Made by a program: the position numbers and the translations under genes. The notes under the pieces were generated by a model. That model worked only from the letters and a program-made list of their open reading frames with translations, was not told where the DNA came from and searched no databases. A stretch of DNA of 64,000 nt. Origin: Tragulus kanchil (lineage: Eukaryota; Chordata; Mammalia; Artiodactyla; Tragulidae). Each line of letters opens with the position of its first letter. Positions within the stretch are counted from its first letter, which is position 1. Below, piece by piece: positions 23,420-34,221 of the stretch. Where the stretch lies: positions 167,493,608 through 167,557,607 of the forward strand of contig JAIOJX010000024.1 of the NCBI GenBank assembly GCA_022376925.1, written 5' to 3'.

Positions 23420-25606
23420 AGGACTAAAAGCTTTTATGCTTCCACGGTGGGAGGATCCAATTAAGTGCTAAGTTAATAGCCAACTTTATAGCCAAACTAG
23501 TAGAAAAGCCGCGTCACACTGGCTCCTTCTTGTCAGACCTGTCACGTTTAAGACTTTGTGCTAATTTATGTCTCCTGATATTTACTGGAATTTCAAGGTT
23601 ACTATAAAAAGAAAACAACAACAAAAAGAGCTCCCTGTTGCTCTGTTAGTAAAATGGGTTAAGTCACAATTGCAGCCGAAACACTTGTAAGTAAATAATG
23701 AAGAATATTCAACTAGTTTAAGAAATCATGCTAGTTCATACGTCTCCAAACTCTTTCCTCAGATATTTGATCCCGGGCATTTGGTAAATCTTAATAAGCC
23801 ATTTCAGTTTGGTTTCATCTTGAAGTCAAGCCATACATTATATGTGCATGGCATGCTTTTATATTTTTAAATAGGCTTTCATGTTCATTGTTTTGTTGTA
23901 TCTCAATAAAACAATAATGTGTAGGTTGAAGTTGTTCTCTGTGGTCTCCCCAAAGAGCTACTTATTTAGTCTCTGATTTTCTGTCTGCCTTTAACAGCAG
24001 GAGATTGCAGGTATTAAAGAATGAATAGAACAGGAGGGTCACAGAACTCTTCTGAAGATAACAGAATGAAGAACAGGAGTGGGCACTAAGCCCACCTTAA
24101 GTAGGCAGTGATTGAAACTAAGGAAGCAACAATAATAAAATATAGCAACAAATGTTATGAATCAATCTAAAAAAATTTAACCTAGATTCAGTTATCAAAT
24201 TTTTTTTTTTAATTCTTTTTTTTGTACCTCTAAGTCATTGTTTATTTTCATCCATCTTATTCTTTGGCCTGTGTGGGCCTCCCATTGCAGCGGCCTCTCT
24301 CGCCACAGAGCACTGGCTCTGGGAGCATGCGCTCCAGAGAGCTGACCTGCAATTAGACACCCTGGCCCAGCCATTCCTCATGCAGGACCTTCCCGGTCAA
24401 AAGGATCAAACCTGTGCCTTGCACTGCAAAGCAGACTCTTTACCCACTGGACCACCAGGGAAGCCCCAGCCATCAAATTTTCAATGTGAAAGGGTAAAAT
24501 AAAGTTGGTAGGACTAAAAGCTTTTATGCTTCCACGGTGGGAGGATCCAATTAAGTGCTAAGTTAATAGCCAACTTTATAGCCAAACTAGTAGAAAAGCC
24601 GCGTCACACTGGCTCCTTCTTGTCAGACCTGTCACGTTTAAGACTTTGTGCTAATTTATGTCTCCTGATATTTACTGGAATTTCAAGGTTACTATAAAAA
24701 GAAAACAACAACAAAAAGAGCTCCCTGTTGCTCTGTTAGTAAAATGGGTTAAGTCACAATTGCAGCCGAAACACTTGTAAGTAAATAATGAAGAATATTC
24801 AACTAGTTTAAGAAATCATGCTAGTTCATACGTCTCCAAACTCTTTCCTCAGATATTTGATCCCGGGCATTTGGTAAATCTTAATAAGCCATTTCAGTTT
24901 GGTTTCATCTTGAAGTCAAGCCATACATTATATGTGCATGGCATGCTTTTATATTTTTAAATAGGCTTTCATGTTCATTGTTTTGTTGTATCTCAATAAA
25001 ACAATAATGTGTAGGTTGAAGTTGTTCTCTGTGGTCTCCCCAAAGAGCTACTTATTTAGTCTCTGATTTTCTGTCTGCCTTTAACAGCAGGAGATTGCAG
25101 GTATTAAAGAATGAATAGAACAGGAGGGTCACAGAACTCTTCTGAAGATAACAGAATGAAGAACAGGAGTGGGCACTAAGCCCACCTTAAGTAGGCAGTG
25201 ATTGAAACTAAGGAAGCAACAATAATAAAATATAGCAACAAATGTTATGAATCAATCTAAAAAAATTTAACCTAGATTCAGTTATCAAATTTTTTTTTTT
25301 AATTCTTTTTTTTGTACCTCTAAGTCATTGTTTATTTTCATCCATCTTATTCTTTGGCCTGTGTGGGCCTCCCATTGCAGCGGCCTCTCTCGCCACAGAG
25401 CACTGGCTCTGGGAGCATGCGCTCCAGAGAGCTGACCTGCAATTAGACACCCTGGCCCAGCCATTCCTCTGCATGCAGGACCTTCCCGGTCAGGGATCAA
25501 ACCTGTGCCCCTTGCACTGCAAAGCAGACTCTTTACCCACTGGACCACCAGGGAAGCCCCAGCCATCAAATTTTCAATGTGAAAGGGTAAAATAAAGTTG
25601 GTAGGA
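23420..25606. repeat. Tandem duplication H (23420-24512 and 24510-25606)
   Basis: Offset 1090, ending at 1094. Differences fall in the SINE about 85-130 bases before the junction, where the left copy loses 'tg' in 'cctctgcatgc', misreads 'cagggatc' as 'caaaaggatc', and drops two C from 'tgcccctt'. The copies share GGA at the boundary. Outside the SINE the unit is AT-rich unique DNA. Confidence 0.95.
24201..24471 (-). mobile_element. Older member of the composite SINE, copy d (also 25291-25563, 26370-26638)
   Basis: It shows the same head and central dyad as the other copies, but with substitutions at several CpGs ('gcagcggcctctctcgcc', 'gagcatgcgctcc') and a short tail. The target-site duplication is ATCAAATTTT (24194-24203 and 24472-24481). 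The three positions are one insertion, repeated by duplications H and I. Confidence 0.85.
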
Positions 25607-27431
25607 ACTGGCAAAAATACTTTTCTGTCAGAAATGCTAATAGCACTTAAGAATTCAGTAGGCAATCAGAATATGATTTTTTAAAAGATTAAATAAGAAA
25701 TAATTGAACAAATCTTTACCAAAAGCCATGAATATTCAAAGTAAGAGAAGAGAATGAGGAGTGAGGTTAACAGATGTCATGGTTTAATCAATAGTCCTTT
25801 TTATGATGAAGTTTTAAAGATGATTAGAAAGTGCTAGTTTTTCTTTTCACAAGGAAGAAACATGCTTATATGTACTTAGGAAAAAGCAGCTGGAGGCATA
25901 CACACCCTTTTCTTAGCAGCCATTGCCAAGAAGAGAGTATTTGTATGACTCTTGATCTGACCTGACACAGAAGTTTCCACGTGTTCTCAAAATATGTGTG
26001 AGAGTGTCCTCTTTCATGAGACAGGAAGCTCAGCCTCCTGTAAAACTTCCTGCTCCGGAGCTACTGTCTGCCTGGAAACTTACTGTCCCTCGAGACACTT
26101 TAAGTCAATGTGTTTCAGTCATGGGCCCGTCAGAATTTGGCCTCATGCCTCTCTCATAAATTGGATGAGGGAGAAGAAAGAGGGGAGAGAATAACCAGAA
26201 GTCACAAGATAGAGGATAAAATACTGTTGCATTTCAGCTCAGCCGGGAGCAGTAAGGGCAGCCTTCTAAGTCTAATGCATTATCCCTATTTCAGACAATA
26301 GTTCAGAGCTTTCAGGGCCTCCTAATCATTTTACACATGCAAAGCCGCCTATAAAAAGTTAGCTGACCAAATTTTTTTTAATTCTTTGTACCTCTAAGTC
26401 ATTGTTTATTTTCATCCATCTTATTCTTTGGCCTGTGTGGGCCTCCCATTGCAGCGGCCTCTCTCGCCACAGAGCACTGGCTCTGGGAGCATGCGCTCCA
26501 GAGAGCTGACCTGCAATTAGACACCCTGGCCCAGCCATTCCTCTGCATGCAGGACCTTCCCGGTCAGGGATCAAACCTGTGCCCCTTGCACTGCAAAGCA
26601 GACTCTTTACCCACTGGACCACCAGGGAAGCCCCAGCCATCAAATTTTCAATGTGAAAGGGTAAAATAAAGTTGGTAGGAACTGGCAAAAATACTTTTCT
26701 GTCAGAAATGCTAATAGCACTTAAGAATTCAGTAGGCAATCAGAATATGATTTTTTAAAAGATTAAATAAGAAATAATTGAACAAATCTTTACCAAAAGC
26801 CATGAATATTCAAAGTAAGAGAAGAGAATGAGGAGTGAGGTTAACAGATGTCATGGTTTAATCAATAGTCCTTTTTATGATGAAGTTTTAAAGATGATTA
26901 GAAAGTGCTAGTTTTTCTTTTCACAAGGAAGAAACATGCTTATATGTACTTAGGAAAAAGCAGCTGGAGGCATACACACCCTTTTCTTAGCAGCCATTGC
27001 CAAGAAGAGAGTATTTGTATGACTCTTGATCTGACCTGACACAGAAGTTTCCACGTGTTCTCAAAATATGTGTGAGAGTGTCCTCTTTCATGAGACAGGA
27101 AGCTCAGCCTCCTGTAAAACTTCCTGCTCCGGAGCTACTGTCTGCCTGGAAACTTACTGTCCCTCGAGACACTTTAAGTCAATGTGTTTCAGTCATGGGC
27201 CCGTCAGAATTTGGCCTCATGCCTCTCTCATAAATTGGATGAGGGAGAAGAAAGAGGGGAGAGAATAACCAGAAGTCACAAGATAGAGGATAAAATACTG
27301 TTGCATTTCAGCTCAGCCGGGAGCAGTAAGGGCAGCCTTCTAAGTCTAATGCATTATCCCTATTTCAGACAATAGTTCAGAGCTTTCAGGGCCTCCTAAT
27401 CATTTTACACATGCAAAGCCGCCTAGAAAAA
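25286..27431. repeat. Tandem duplication I (25286-26357 and 26368-27431)
   Basis: Offset 1074, the smallest of the set. At the start the copies differ in T-run length, and at the left copy's end 'cctataaaaag' faces 'cctagaaaaag' in the right copy. The unit holds SINE copy d and about 790 bases of unique DNA in which I recognise nothing. The small plus-strand frames there (25994-26301) are unsupported. Confidence 0.95.
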
Positions 27432-27665
27432 GGCAAGCCTAGTGTTTGGTGCGCTGCCTCTTTGGGGCGGTCCTCGCTCCGGGGCTGGAGTCGGCCTCGT
27501 CGGTCTCCTCCAGGTGCAGTTAAGTCGCCACCTAGCGACTGAACTGGGAACTGCACCGCAGCGCCCCCACCCCGGTCCATCTCAGCCCCGGAAGCTTTCC
27601 AGCTGAAAACTGAGTGAGAGAACCTGCCTAGAGATCTTTCTCATAGAGCCTTACAGCATCACATT
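27432..27665. other. Short GC-rich unique segment
   Basis: CpG-containing sequence ('gcggtcctcgctccgggg', 'ctcgtcggtctcc') with no recognised exon. It lies just left of a nested MIR/Bov-tA/SINE cluster. Confidence 0.4.
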
Positions 27666-27669
27666 ACCT

Positions 27670-28450
27670 AACGTGGTTACCAAGGGGACCCGTCTCTTGT
27701 GACCCCATGGACTCGAGCTGGCTAAGCTCCTCTGTCCAAGGCAAGAATCCTGGGGTGGGTTGTCGTTTCCTTCGCCAGGGGATCTTCCTGACCCAGGGAT
27801 TGAACCCCAGTCCCCTGCACTGCAGGCAGATTCTTTACCGACTGACCTATGAGGGAAGCTCATAGCCAACTGCAATGGGTACGAACCCGGGCCTTGCCAC
27901 TTACTGGGACTGACTCTGTCACTCCGAGTCTCAGCTTCATATTTGTAAAATGGGTCTCGAGCTAACTACCTTGGAGTAAGAAATAGCAGCCCGGGCTTCC
28001 CCTGGTGGTCCAGTGGGTAAGGACACCGCCTTGCAGTGCAAGGGGCGCCGGTTCGAGCCCTGGCCTGGGAAGATCCCACGTGCCGCGGAGCGGCTGGACT
28101 GATGTGTCCAATGACCGAGCCGGAGCTCTGGAGCGCATGCGCCCAGAGCCAGTGCTCTGCAACGACGGATGCCACCACGATGGGAGGCCCACAGGAGCCA
28201 AGGAACGAAGACGAATGAAAATAGAGAAATGAAAGACCAATAGAAGTGGCCCGCCCACACCCCTCCCTCCCCAACCCGACCCCCGCCCAAAGTAAATAAA
28301 TAAATAAATCTTTAAAAAAAAAAAAAAAAGAAATAGCAGCCCACTCCAGCATTCTTGCCTGAGAAAGCCCGTAGGCAGAGGAGCCTACGTAGGCAGAGGA
28401 GAACTGCAGTCCCGGGGTCGTGAAGAGTTGGACCGCCACCGAGCGAGTGA
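27670..28450. mobile_element. Bov-tA/Bov-A sequences around a young SINE
   Basis: 27687-27861 reads as the reverse strand of a Bov-A unit ('gtgaccccatggactcgagc', 'ccaaggcaagaatcctgggg', 'agggattgaaccccag'). 28331-28450 carries a Bov-tA-like segment ('cactccagcattcttgcctg', 'gtcgtgaagagttggacc'). A MIR (27872-27962, continuing 28455-28545) and the young SINE copy e are interleaved, so several insertions are stacked here. Confidence 0.65.
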
Positions 28451-28545
28451 GCTAACTTCCTTGCTGGGTTAATTTCAGGGTCAGTGACTGTGTATGTCGG
28501 TGCCTAGCTCGGACCGTGGCCCACAGGAGGTGCTCAATGAGTGAT
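27872..28545 (-). repeat. MIR split by later insertions
   Basis: Left piece 27872-27962 has 'cgggccttgccacttactggg' and 'tcagcttcatatttgtaaaatggg'. Right piece 28455-28545 has 'gtgcctagctcggacc' and 'cacaggaggtgctcaatgagtg'. Together they form one MIR opened by Bov-tA sequence and, within that, by SINE copy e. The strand is tentative. Confidence 0.5.
27993..28327 (+). mobile_element. Young composite SINE, copy e (best preserved)
   Basis: A plus-strand copy in good condition, with direct repeat AAGAAATAGCAGCCC (27978-27992 and 28328-28342; the first A's may be tail). Pol III-type internal promoter boxes are visible: TGGTCCAGTGG (A box) and GGTTCGAGCC (B box). Then come the dyad GCTCTGGAGCGCATGCGC / CCAGAGC (28125-28149), 'gatgggaggcccacaggagcc', a C-rich linker, (AAAT)n and an A tail of about 15. 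It is a retroposed tRNA-derived SINE dependent on LINE machinery; the partner LINE is not evident from the tail. Confidence 0.92.
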
Positions 28546-29101
28546 ACAAGTAGTTTCAGTCGAACGTCAGAACATGGACAGCACCTCTGTAAGGTGTTAG
28601 GCTATCTAGTCAGGTACTGACTTTTCAGCCCCCAAGAATCTATGACTGTTTGCTTCTTGCTCCGTAGCGTTCCCAAATTCTCACAGGCTTTCTGTCCCCG
28701 ATACCTGTTCACTTTGGTAGCTACCCCAGGCAAGAGGGTTCCTAGGCAGACCATTACCCAGTGGTAGTTAGACAGCATCTCTATTAGGCCCTGAGGGATA
28801 GAGCCTTGTTCCTTTAAATTCTGAGTGTGCGCTAGAAAAGTTCAAACAGGGGAACGCCTGGGAAGGAGGTTCATGAGTTGGGATGTGAACTGACAGATTA
28901 CAGCCTGAAGACGCCATGGGTCTATGGGGCAGGGGTTGGGGGAGAAGGAGAAAGGAAGGAGCATGTGGAGGGGAATTGTTTTTAGAAAGTGAATTAAAGA
29001 CAAAATTTGAAGACAAGTTAAGCCTGCCTTGCCTTTTTTCAGGGTTCAGTTATTTTGGGGCAAAACTGATGACACATAAGGCATAAATAAGAGATGCCAC
29101 T
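28546..29101. other. Unique intergenic DNA
   Basis: No gene or repeat recognised. A minus-strand open frame (28768-29016) has no family resemblance. Confidence 0.45.
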
Positions 29102-31297
29102 TTGAAAAAACGGTTTCTTCATTTGTAGGAAAAGCAATAGATTCAGTTCACAAAGGTAAGAAAGGCCTGGGTGAGTTTAGCTAAGTTTTCCCAAAGCCTC
29201 TTTCTTGTTTTGACTCCAGACTGATGAACCTGTAGATTTCCAAAGGAAATGACTGGCTGGAGTGGGGCTTCTCAGTTTTACTCCAGGCTGCCTTCCTGGC
29301 CTCTGTTGAATATTTCTGCCTTGGATTTATGTCCTGGAAACAAGGCGAGTTCTTGTGACAAGAGACCTGAGGAAAGAGACACCTAGGAACAGTCCCTCTT
29401 TGTCTTAGGCATTATACATTCTAGTCCAACGGACCCTTTGAACTTGTTTACTCTCTGTGGGTGCTCGAATGTTAACCTCTTGGCCCACACGACTTTCATA
29501 TTGGATGAAAAAGAGATGGTATGACTTTAGCTGGCTAAAGCTTTGGCCTTAGCCAAAGGAAAGGAATGACAGCAGCTTCCTTTGGCAAGTAGCAACTTAC
29601 TGTCGCGTTTTCCCTCTTCAGACTAAAGCCCAGGGCAGAAACCAGCCTTACAGTCCAGGTCTCCACAAAACCCTTGATTTTAGTCATACGTCTCGCAAGG
29701 ATATTACATCATGTTTAGTTTCCTCAACACAGACATTTCCTAAAACACAGGCACCCACTGCAAGCTTTTGCCTAAAGGATTTCCGAGGTGATCTGTAACC
29801 AGATCTCCTCTGTGGCTGTCCCATTGCAGACTTTTTCTTTCACTCTGGTCAGCGGGCCTGTCCTTTTCACAGGCAGAGGACAAAACAATTCGTTGTCGTT
29901 TCTCTTCGGGTCTCAAGAAGCCCCTGTAGACGGTGCGGAGAGTCCTGTGGGAACCATGGCATGGCCAAATGAGCACTTTGAGGAGAGTATAATAGAAGGA
30001 CTATCTACAAAAGTGTACAGAAGTGGAGGGGAAACAACAAAGGGCAGGACAGGAGCTGTGTTCGCAGCCGTGAGCCGAGGAAAAGAAAAAGAGGAGTCGC
30101 CGCCGTGGCTCTCTCACGGGGCGTGCGTTACCTGGAGGGCTGGGAGGACCGGGCTGCCGGGCCTCACCCGGAGCACTGAATTAGATTCCCCGGGTTCACA
30201 AACTGATGACACTAAGATAAGGCCTTGAAAACACGGTTTCTTCATTTGTAGGAAAAGCAATAGATTCAGTTCACAAAGGTAAGAAAGGCCTGGGTGAGTT
30301 TAGCTAAGTTTTCCCAAAGCCTCTTTCTTGTTTTGACTCCAGACTGATGAACCTGTAGATTTCCAAAGGAAATGACTGGCTGGAGTGGGGCTTCTCAGTT
30401 TTACTCCAGGCTGCCTTCCTGGCCTCTGTTGAATATTTCTGCCTTGGATTTATGTCCTGGAAACAAGGCGAGTTCTTGTGACAAGAGACCTGAGGAAAGA
30501 GACACCTAGGAACAGTCCCTCTTTGTCTTAGGCATTATACATTCTAGTCCAACGGACCCTTTGAACTTGTTTACTCTCTGTGGGTGCTCGAATGTTAACC
30601 TCTTGGCCCACACGACTTTCATATTGGATGAAAAAGAGATGGTATGACTTTAGCTGGCTAAAGCTTTGGCCTTAGCCAAAGGAAAGGAATGACAGCAGCT
30701 TCCTTTGGCAAGTAGCAACTTACTGTCGCGTTTTCCCTCTTCAGACTAAAGCCCAGGGCAGAAACCAGCCTTACAGTCCAGGTCTCCACAAAACCCTTGA
30801 TTTTAGTCATACGTCTCGCAAGGATATTACATCATGTTTAGTTTCCTCAACACAGACATTTCCTAAAACACAGGCACCCACTGCAAGCTTTTGCCTAAAG
30901 GATTTCCGAGGTGATCTGTAACCAGATCTCCTCTGTGGCTGTCCCATTGCAGACTTTTTCTTTCACTCTGGTCAGCGGGCCTGTCCTTTTCACAGGCAGA
31001 GGACAAAACAATTCGTTGTCGTTTCTCTTCGGGTCTCAAGAAGCCCCTGTAGACGGTGCGGAGAGTCCTGTGGGAACCATGGCATGGCCAAATGAGCACT
31101 TTGAGGAGAGTATAATAGAAGGACTATCTACAAAAGTGTACAGAAGTGGAGGGGAAACAACAAAGGGCAGGACAGGAGCTGTGTTCGCAGCCGTGAGCCG
31201 AGGAAAAGAAAAAGAGGAGTCGCCGCCGTGGCTCTCTCACGGGGCGTGCGTTACCTGGAGGGCTGGGAGGACCGGGGCTGCCGGGCCTCACCCGGAG
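29102..31297. repeat. Tandem duplication J (29102-30173 and 30225-31297)
   Basis: Offset 1123-1124. The filler 30174-30224 is informative: 'aaactgatgacactaagataaggcc' (in pieces) is a damaged version of the sequence preceding the unit at 29063-29101 ('aaaactgatgacacataagg...'). The right copy therefore begins earlier than its clean part and is corrupted at its end, as a contig end would be. The unit itself is unique DNA with no recognised exon. Confidence 0.95.
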
Positions 31298-31422
31298 TTT
31301 CTACTGCGGCAGGTCTAGGGCAGGACGTACGTTTCAGCGCCCAGGGGACGGCCATGCTGCTGGCCTGGGGAGAGGACGTGCGGAGGAGGAAGCCTGGCTC
31401 CCGCGGAGCCCTCCACGGAGCT

Positions 31423-31529
31423 GCGCAGCAGGAGGCTGGGGACAGCCAGCAGGGAGGAGGCCGGGCGCAGCAGGAGGCTGGGGACAGCCAGCAGGGAGGA
31501 GGCCAGGCGCAGCAGGAGGCAGGGCGGCC
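31423..31529 (+). repeat. 42-bp minisatellite, about 2.5 units (also 32545-32651)
   Basis: The unit begins GCGCAGCAGGAGGCTGGGGA and restarts at 31423, 31465 and 31507. As 42 is a multiple of three, an open frame passes through it on both strands, giving repetitive Ala/Gln/Gly-rich translations. That is a property of the repeat, not evidence of a gene. The second position is duplication K. Confidence 0.85.
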
Positions 31530-31689
31530 ACAGCCTCCAGGACGGGTCAGAGTGCCGCTGGCAGAGTGGACGAAAAGTACCAGCACTTCCACTCCACGGT
31601 CTCTTCAAGTAACTTGCCCTCCCTGTACTTTTCATACTGCCTTATATTTTTATGTTTCCCAGTTTACATGAACATTCGCATACATGATA

Positions 31690-31846
31690 TAATGTGTGTC
31701 TCACAGTAACTCCACAGGGTAGGGGGAATGAGATGCATGCTCCTTACAAATGTGAGAACCGAGGCCCAAACTGTTTAAGGCTGCAACGTCTGATAAGAGC
31801 TGGGACTTCCAACCCAAGTTTTCCGGGTTCCAACTCATGGCTCCCG
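31690..31846 (+). repeat. MIR fragment (duplicated near 32812-32968)
   Basis: 'tcacagtaactccacagggtaggggg' (in pieces), 'acaaatgtgagaaccgaggc' and 'agagctgggacttccaacc' are the MIR core in order. Confidence 0.6.
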
Positions 31847-33180
31847 CCACCGCGTCACAGCCCAGACACGAGTGGGTCACAGGGACACCGCTCTCCCCGC
31901 CTCCGCACCGCCCCCACCTGCAGGTCCCTCGCCCACACCCTCTTTGGAAAAGGCGGCTCCCTTCCTGCCAAGCTCAACTCTTGCCCAAGGGTGTAGGGTA
32001 TGTTTAGTCTCCTGCTAAAGTCATTTCTTTGGGCTATTCACTGGTGTTTATGTATTTATTTTAAACACTTTTATTTATTTATTTGGCTGTGCTGGGTCTT
32101 TATTGATGTGTGGGTTTAGCTGCGTCTTGGGCGAGGCCTGTCCTTTTCACAGGCCAAACTTCGTTTTTTTAGACCCGGTGCGGAGAGTCCTGTGGGAACC
32201 ATGGCATGGCCAAATGAGCACTTTGAGGAGAGTATAATAGAAGGACTATCTACAAAAGTGTACAGAAGTGGAGGGGAAACAACAAAGGGCAGGACAGGAG
32301 CTGTGTTCGCAGCCGTGAGCCGAGGAAAAGAAAAAGAGGAGTCGCCGCCGTGGCTCTCTCACGGGGCGTGCGTTACCTGGAGGGCTGGGAGGACCGGGGC
32401 TGCCGGGCCTCACCCGGAGTTTCTACTGCGGCAGGTCTAGGGCAGGACGTACGTTTCAGCGCCCAGGGGACGGCCATGCTGCTGGCCTGGGGAGAGGACG
32501 TGCGGAGGAGGAAGCCTGGCTCCCGCGGAGCCCTCCACGGAGCTGCGCAGCAGGAGGCTGGGGACAGCCAGCAGGGAGGAGGCCGGGCGCAGCAGGAGGC
32601 TGGGGACAGCCAGCAGGGAGGAGGCCAGGCGCAGCAGGAGGCAGGGCGGCCACAGCCTCCAGGACGGGTCAGAGTGCCGCTGGCAGAGTGGACGAAAAGT
32701 ACCAGCACTTCCACTCCACGGTCTCTTCAAGTAACTTGCCCTCCCTGTACTTTTCATACTGCCTTATATTTTTATGTTTCCCAGTTTACATGAACATTCG
32801 CATACATGATATAATGTGTGTCTCACAGTAACTCCACAGGGTAGGGGGAATGAGATGCATGCTCCTTACAAATGTGAGAACCGAGGCCCAAACTGTTTAA
32901 GGCTGCAACGTCTGATAAGAGCTGGGACTTCCAACCCAAGTTTTCCGGGTTCCAACTCATGGCTCCCGCCACCGCGTCACAGCCCAGACACGAGTGGGTC
33001 ACAGGGACACCGCTCTCCCCGCCTCCGCACCGCCCCACCTGCAGGTCCCTCGCTCCACACCCTCTTTTGGAAAAGGCGGCTCCCTTCCTGCCAAGCTCAA
33101 CTCTTGCCCAAGGGTGTAGGGTATGTTTAGTCTCCTGCTAAAGTCATTTCTTTGGGCTATTCACTGGTGTTTATGTATTT

Positions 33181-33342
33181 ATTTTTAAACACTTTTATTT
33201 ATTTATTTTTGGCTGTGCTGGGTCTTTATTGATGTGTGGGTTTAGCTGCTCTGCGGTCTGTGGGATCTTCCCGGGTCAGGGATCGAACCTGTGTCTCCTG
33301 CATGGGCAGATGGGTTCTTATCCACTGAGCCACAAGGGAAGC
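33181..33342 (-). mobile_element. Short CHR-type SINE
   Basis: Reverse orientation: T-rich tail, 'ttggctgtgctgggtcttta', 'gtgggatcttcccgggtcagg', 'atcgaacctgtgtctcctgcatgggcag' (in pieces), ending 'aagggaagc'. A tail-only copy occurs at the end of the left copy of duplication K. Confidence 0.75.
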
Positions 33343-33344
33343 TA

Positions 33345-33570
33345 TGTATTTATTTATTTTAAGTATTTTAACATCAAAATCATTTTGTGTTGGCGTATAG
33401 CCAATTAACGATGCGGCGATAGTTTCAGGTGACCAGGGAAGGGGCTCCGCGTGTATCCATCCTCCCCTAGCCCCCTCCCATCCAGACTAGTCCATAATAT
33501 TGAGCAGAATTCCATGGGCTATCCAATAGATTTTTGTTGGTTTCAAGACATTTCAAACATTGCAGTATTC
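33345..33570 (-). mobile_element. L1 3'UTR fragment (artiodactyl type)
   Basis: 'gttggcgtatagccaattaacgatg' (in pieces), 'gatagtttcaggtgacc', 'ccctcccatccagactag' and 'attgagcagaattccatggg' follow the artiodactyl L1 3'UTR read from the minus strand. Confidence 0.7.
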
Positions 33571-34221
33571 ACTGGTTTTTAAACCCTTCAGTGGTGGGGT
33601 GACTTCAAATCTTAATTTGGCAGTTTTGAAGCAGCCAACAAACTGCAACTCTGATGCATTCTGTGTTCAGAACCTTATGAGGAAAAGACGCACAGATCAG
33701 ACACGTGGAGGTAAGAGTGTCAGCTCTGGGAGGGGTAAGGCACCGTGGAAGCGCCTCTCAGATCAGGGTTTATAACCAGACTTCTCTACACTGGCTCCCC
33801 AAGACCTCTGGAGGATGCAGGGCCGGTGCGCGGGGCGGGGGCTCAGGGCTGGAGGCCTCTGTCTGGTGGACCGGCCAGTCCTAAGAGAAGATGGCCCAGG
33901 GGTGCTCGGTTGTTTTCCCAACGGCCCCATTGGCTGAGTCCCTCCTGTCCTGGGGAGAACTGAGAAGGAAGCATCAGAAAGATGAATGCCCTCCGGAATT
34001 TTGAAGAAGTGTTTCTATTTTGTGGAGCTGGGAGAGGGAGAAAAGGACCTCCCCTCACAGCAATGCCCTTTGAGGAACAGCACGGTTCTTAGCAGCAGGA
34101 ACAACTGATGCAGCGATTCTCTCAGGTGACCTAGGTGCTGTCTCTTTAAAGATCTGAGTCTCCTTAGCACATTAGTACAGCCTCAGCCTGAGCAGGGCTA
34201 TCTCGTCCTCCTCCGAATGCC
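33571..34221. other. Unique intergenic DNA
   Basis: No recognised exon. The plus-strand open frames at 33560-33963 and the minus-strand frame 33843-34058 overlap. Confidence 0.4.

Larger units (their letters stand above)
31054..33249. repeat. Tandem duplication K (31054-32123 and 32176-33249)
   Basis: Offset 1122, ending at 1126. The filler 32124-32175 includes 'ggcctgtccttttcacaggc', a shrunken replay of 30977-30999, so the right copy's beginning is corrupted. Late differences are 'cgcccccacc' versus 'cgccccacc' and T-run changes. The unit contains a 42-bp minisatellite and a MIR. Confidence 0.95.

Noticed and set aside
31228..31671. 147-codon repetitive protein and its minus-strand counterparts
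   Set aside because: The repetition comes from a 42-bp minisatellite, open on both strands. No start context, splice or family evidence.
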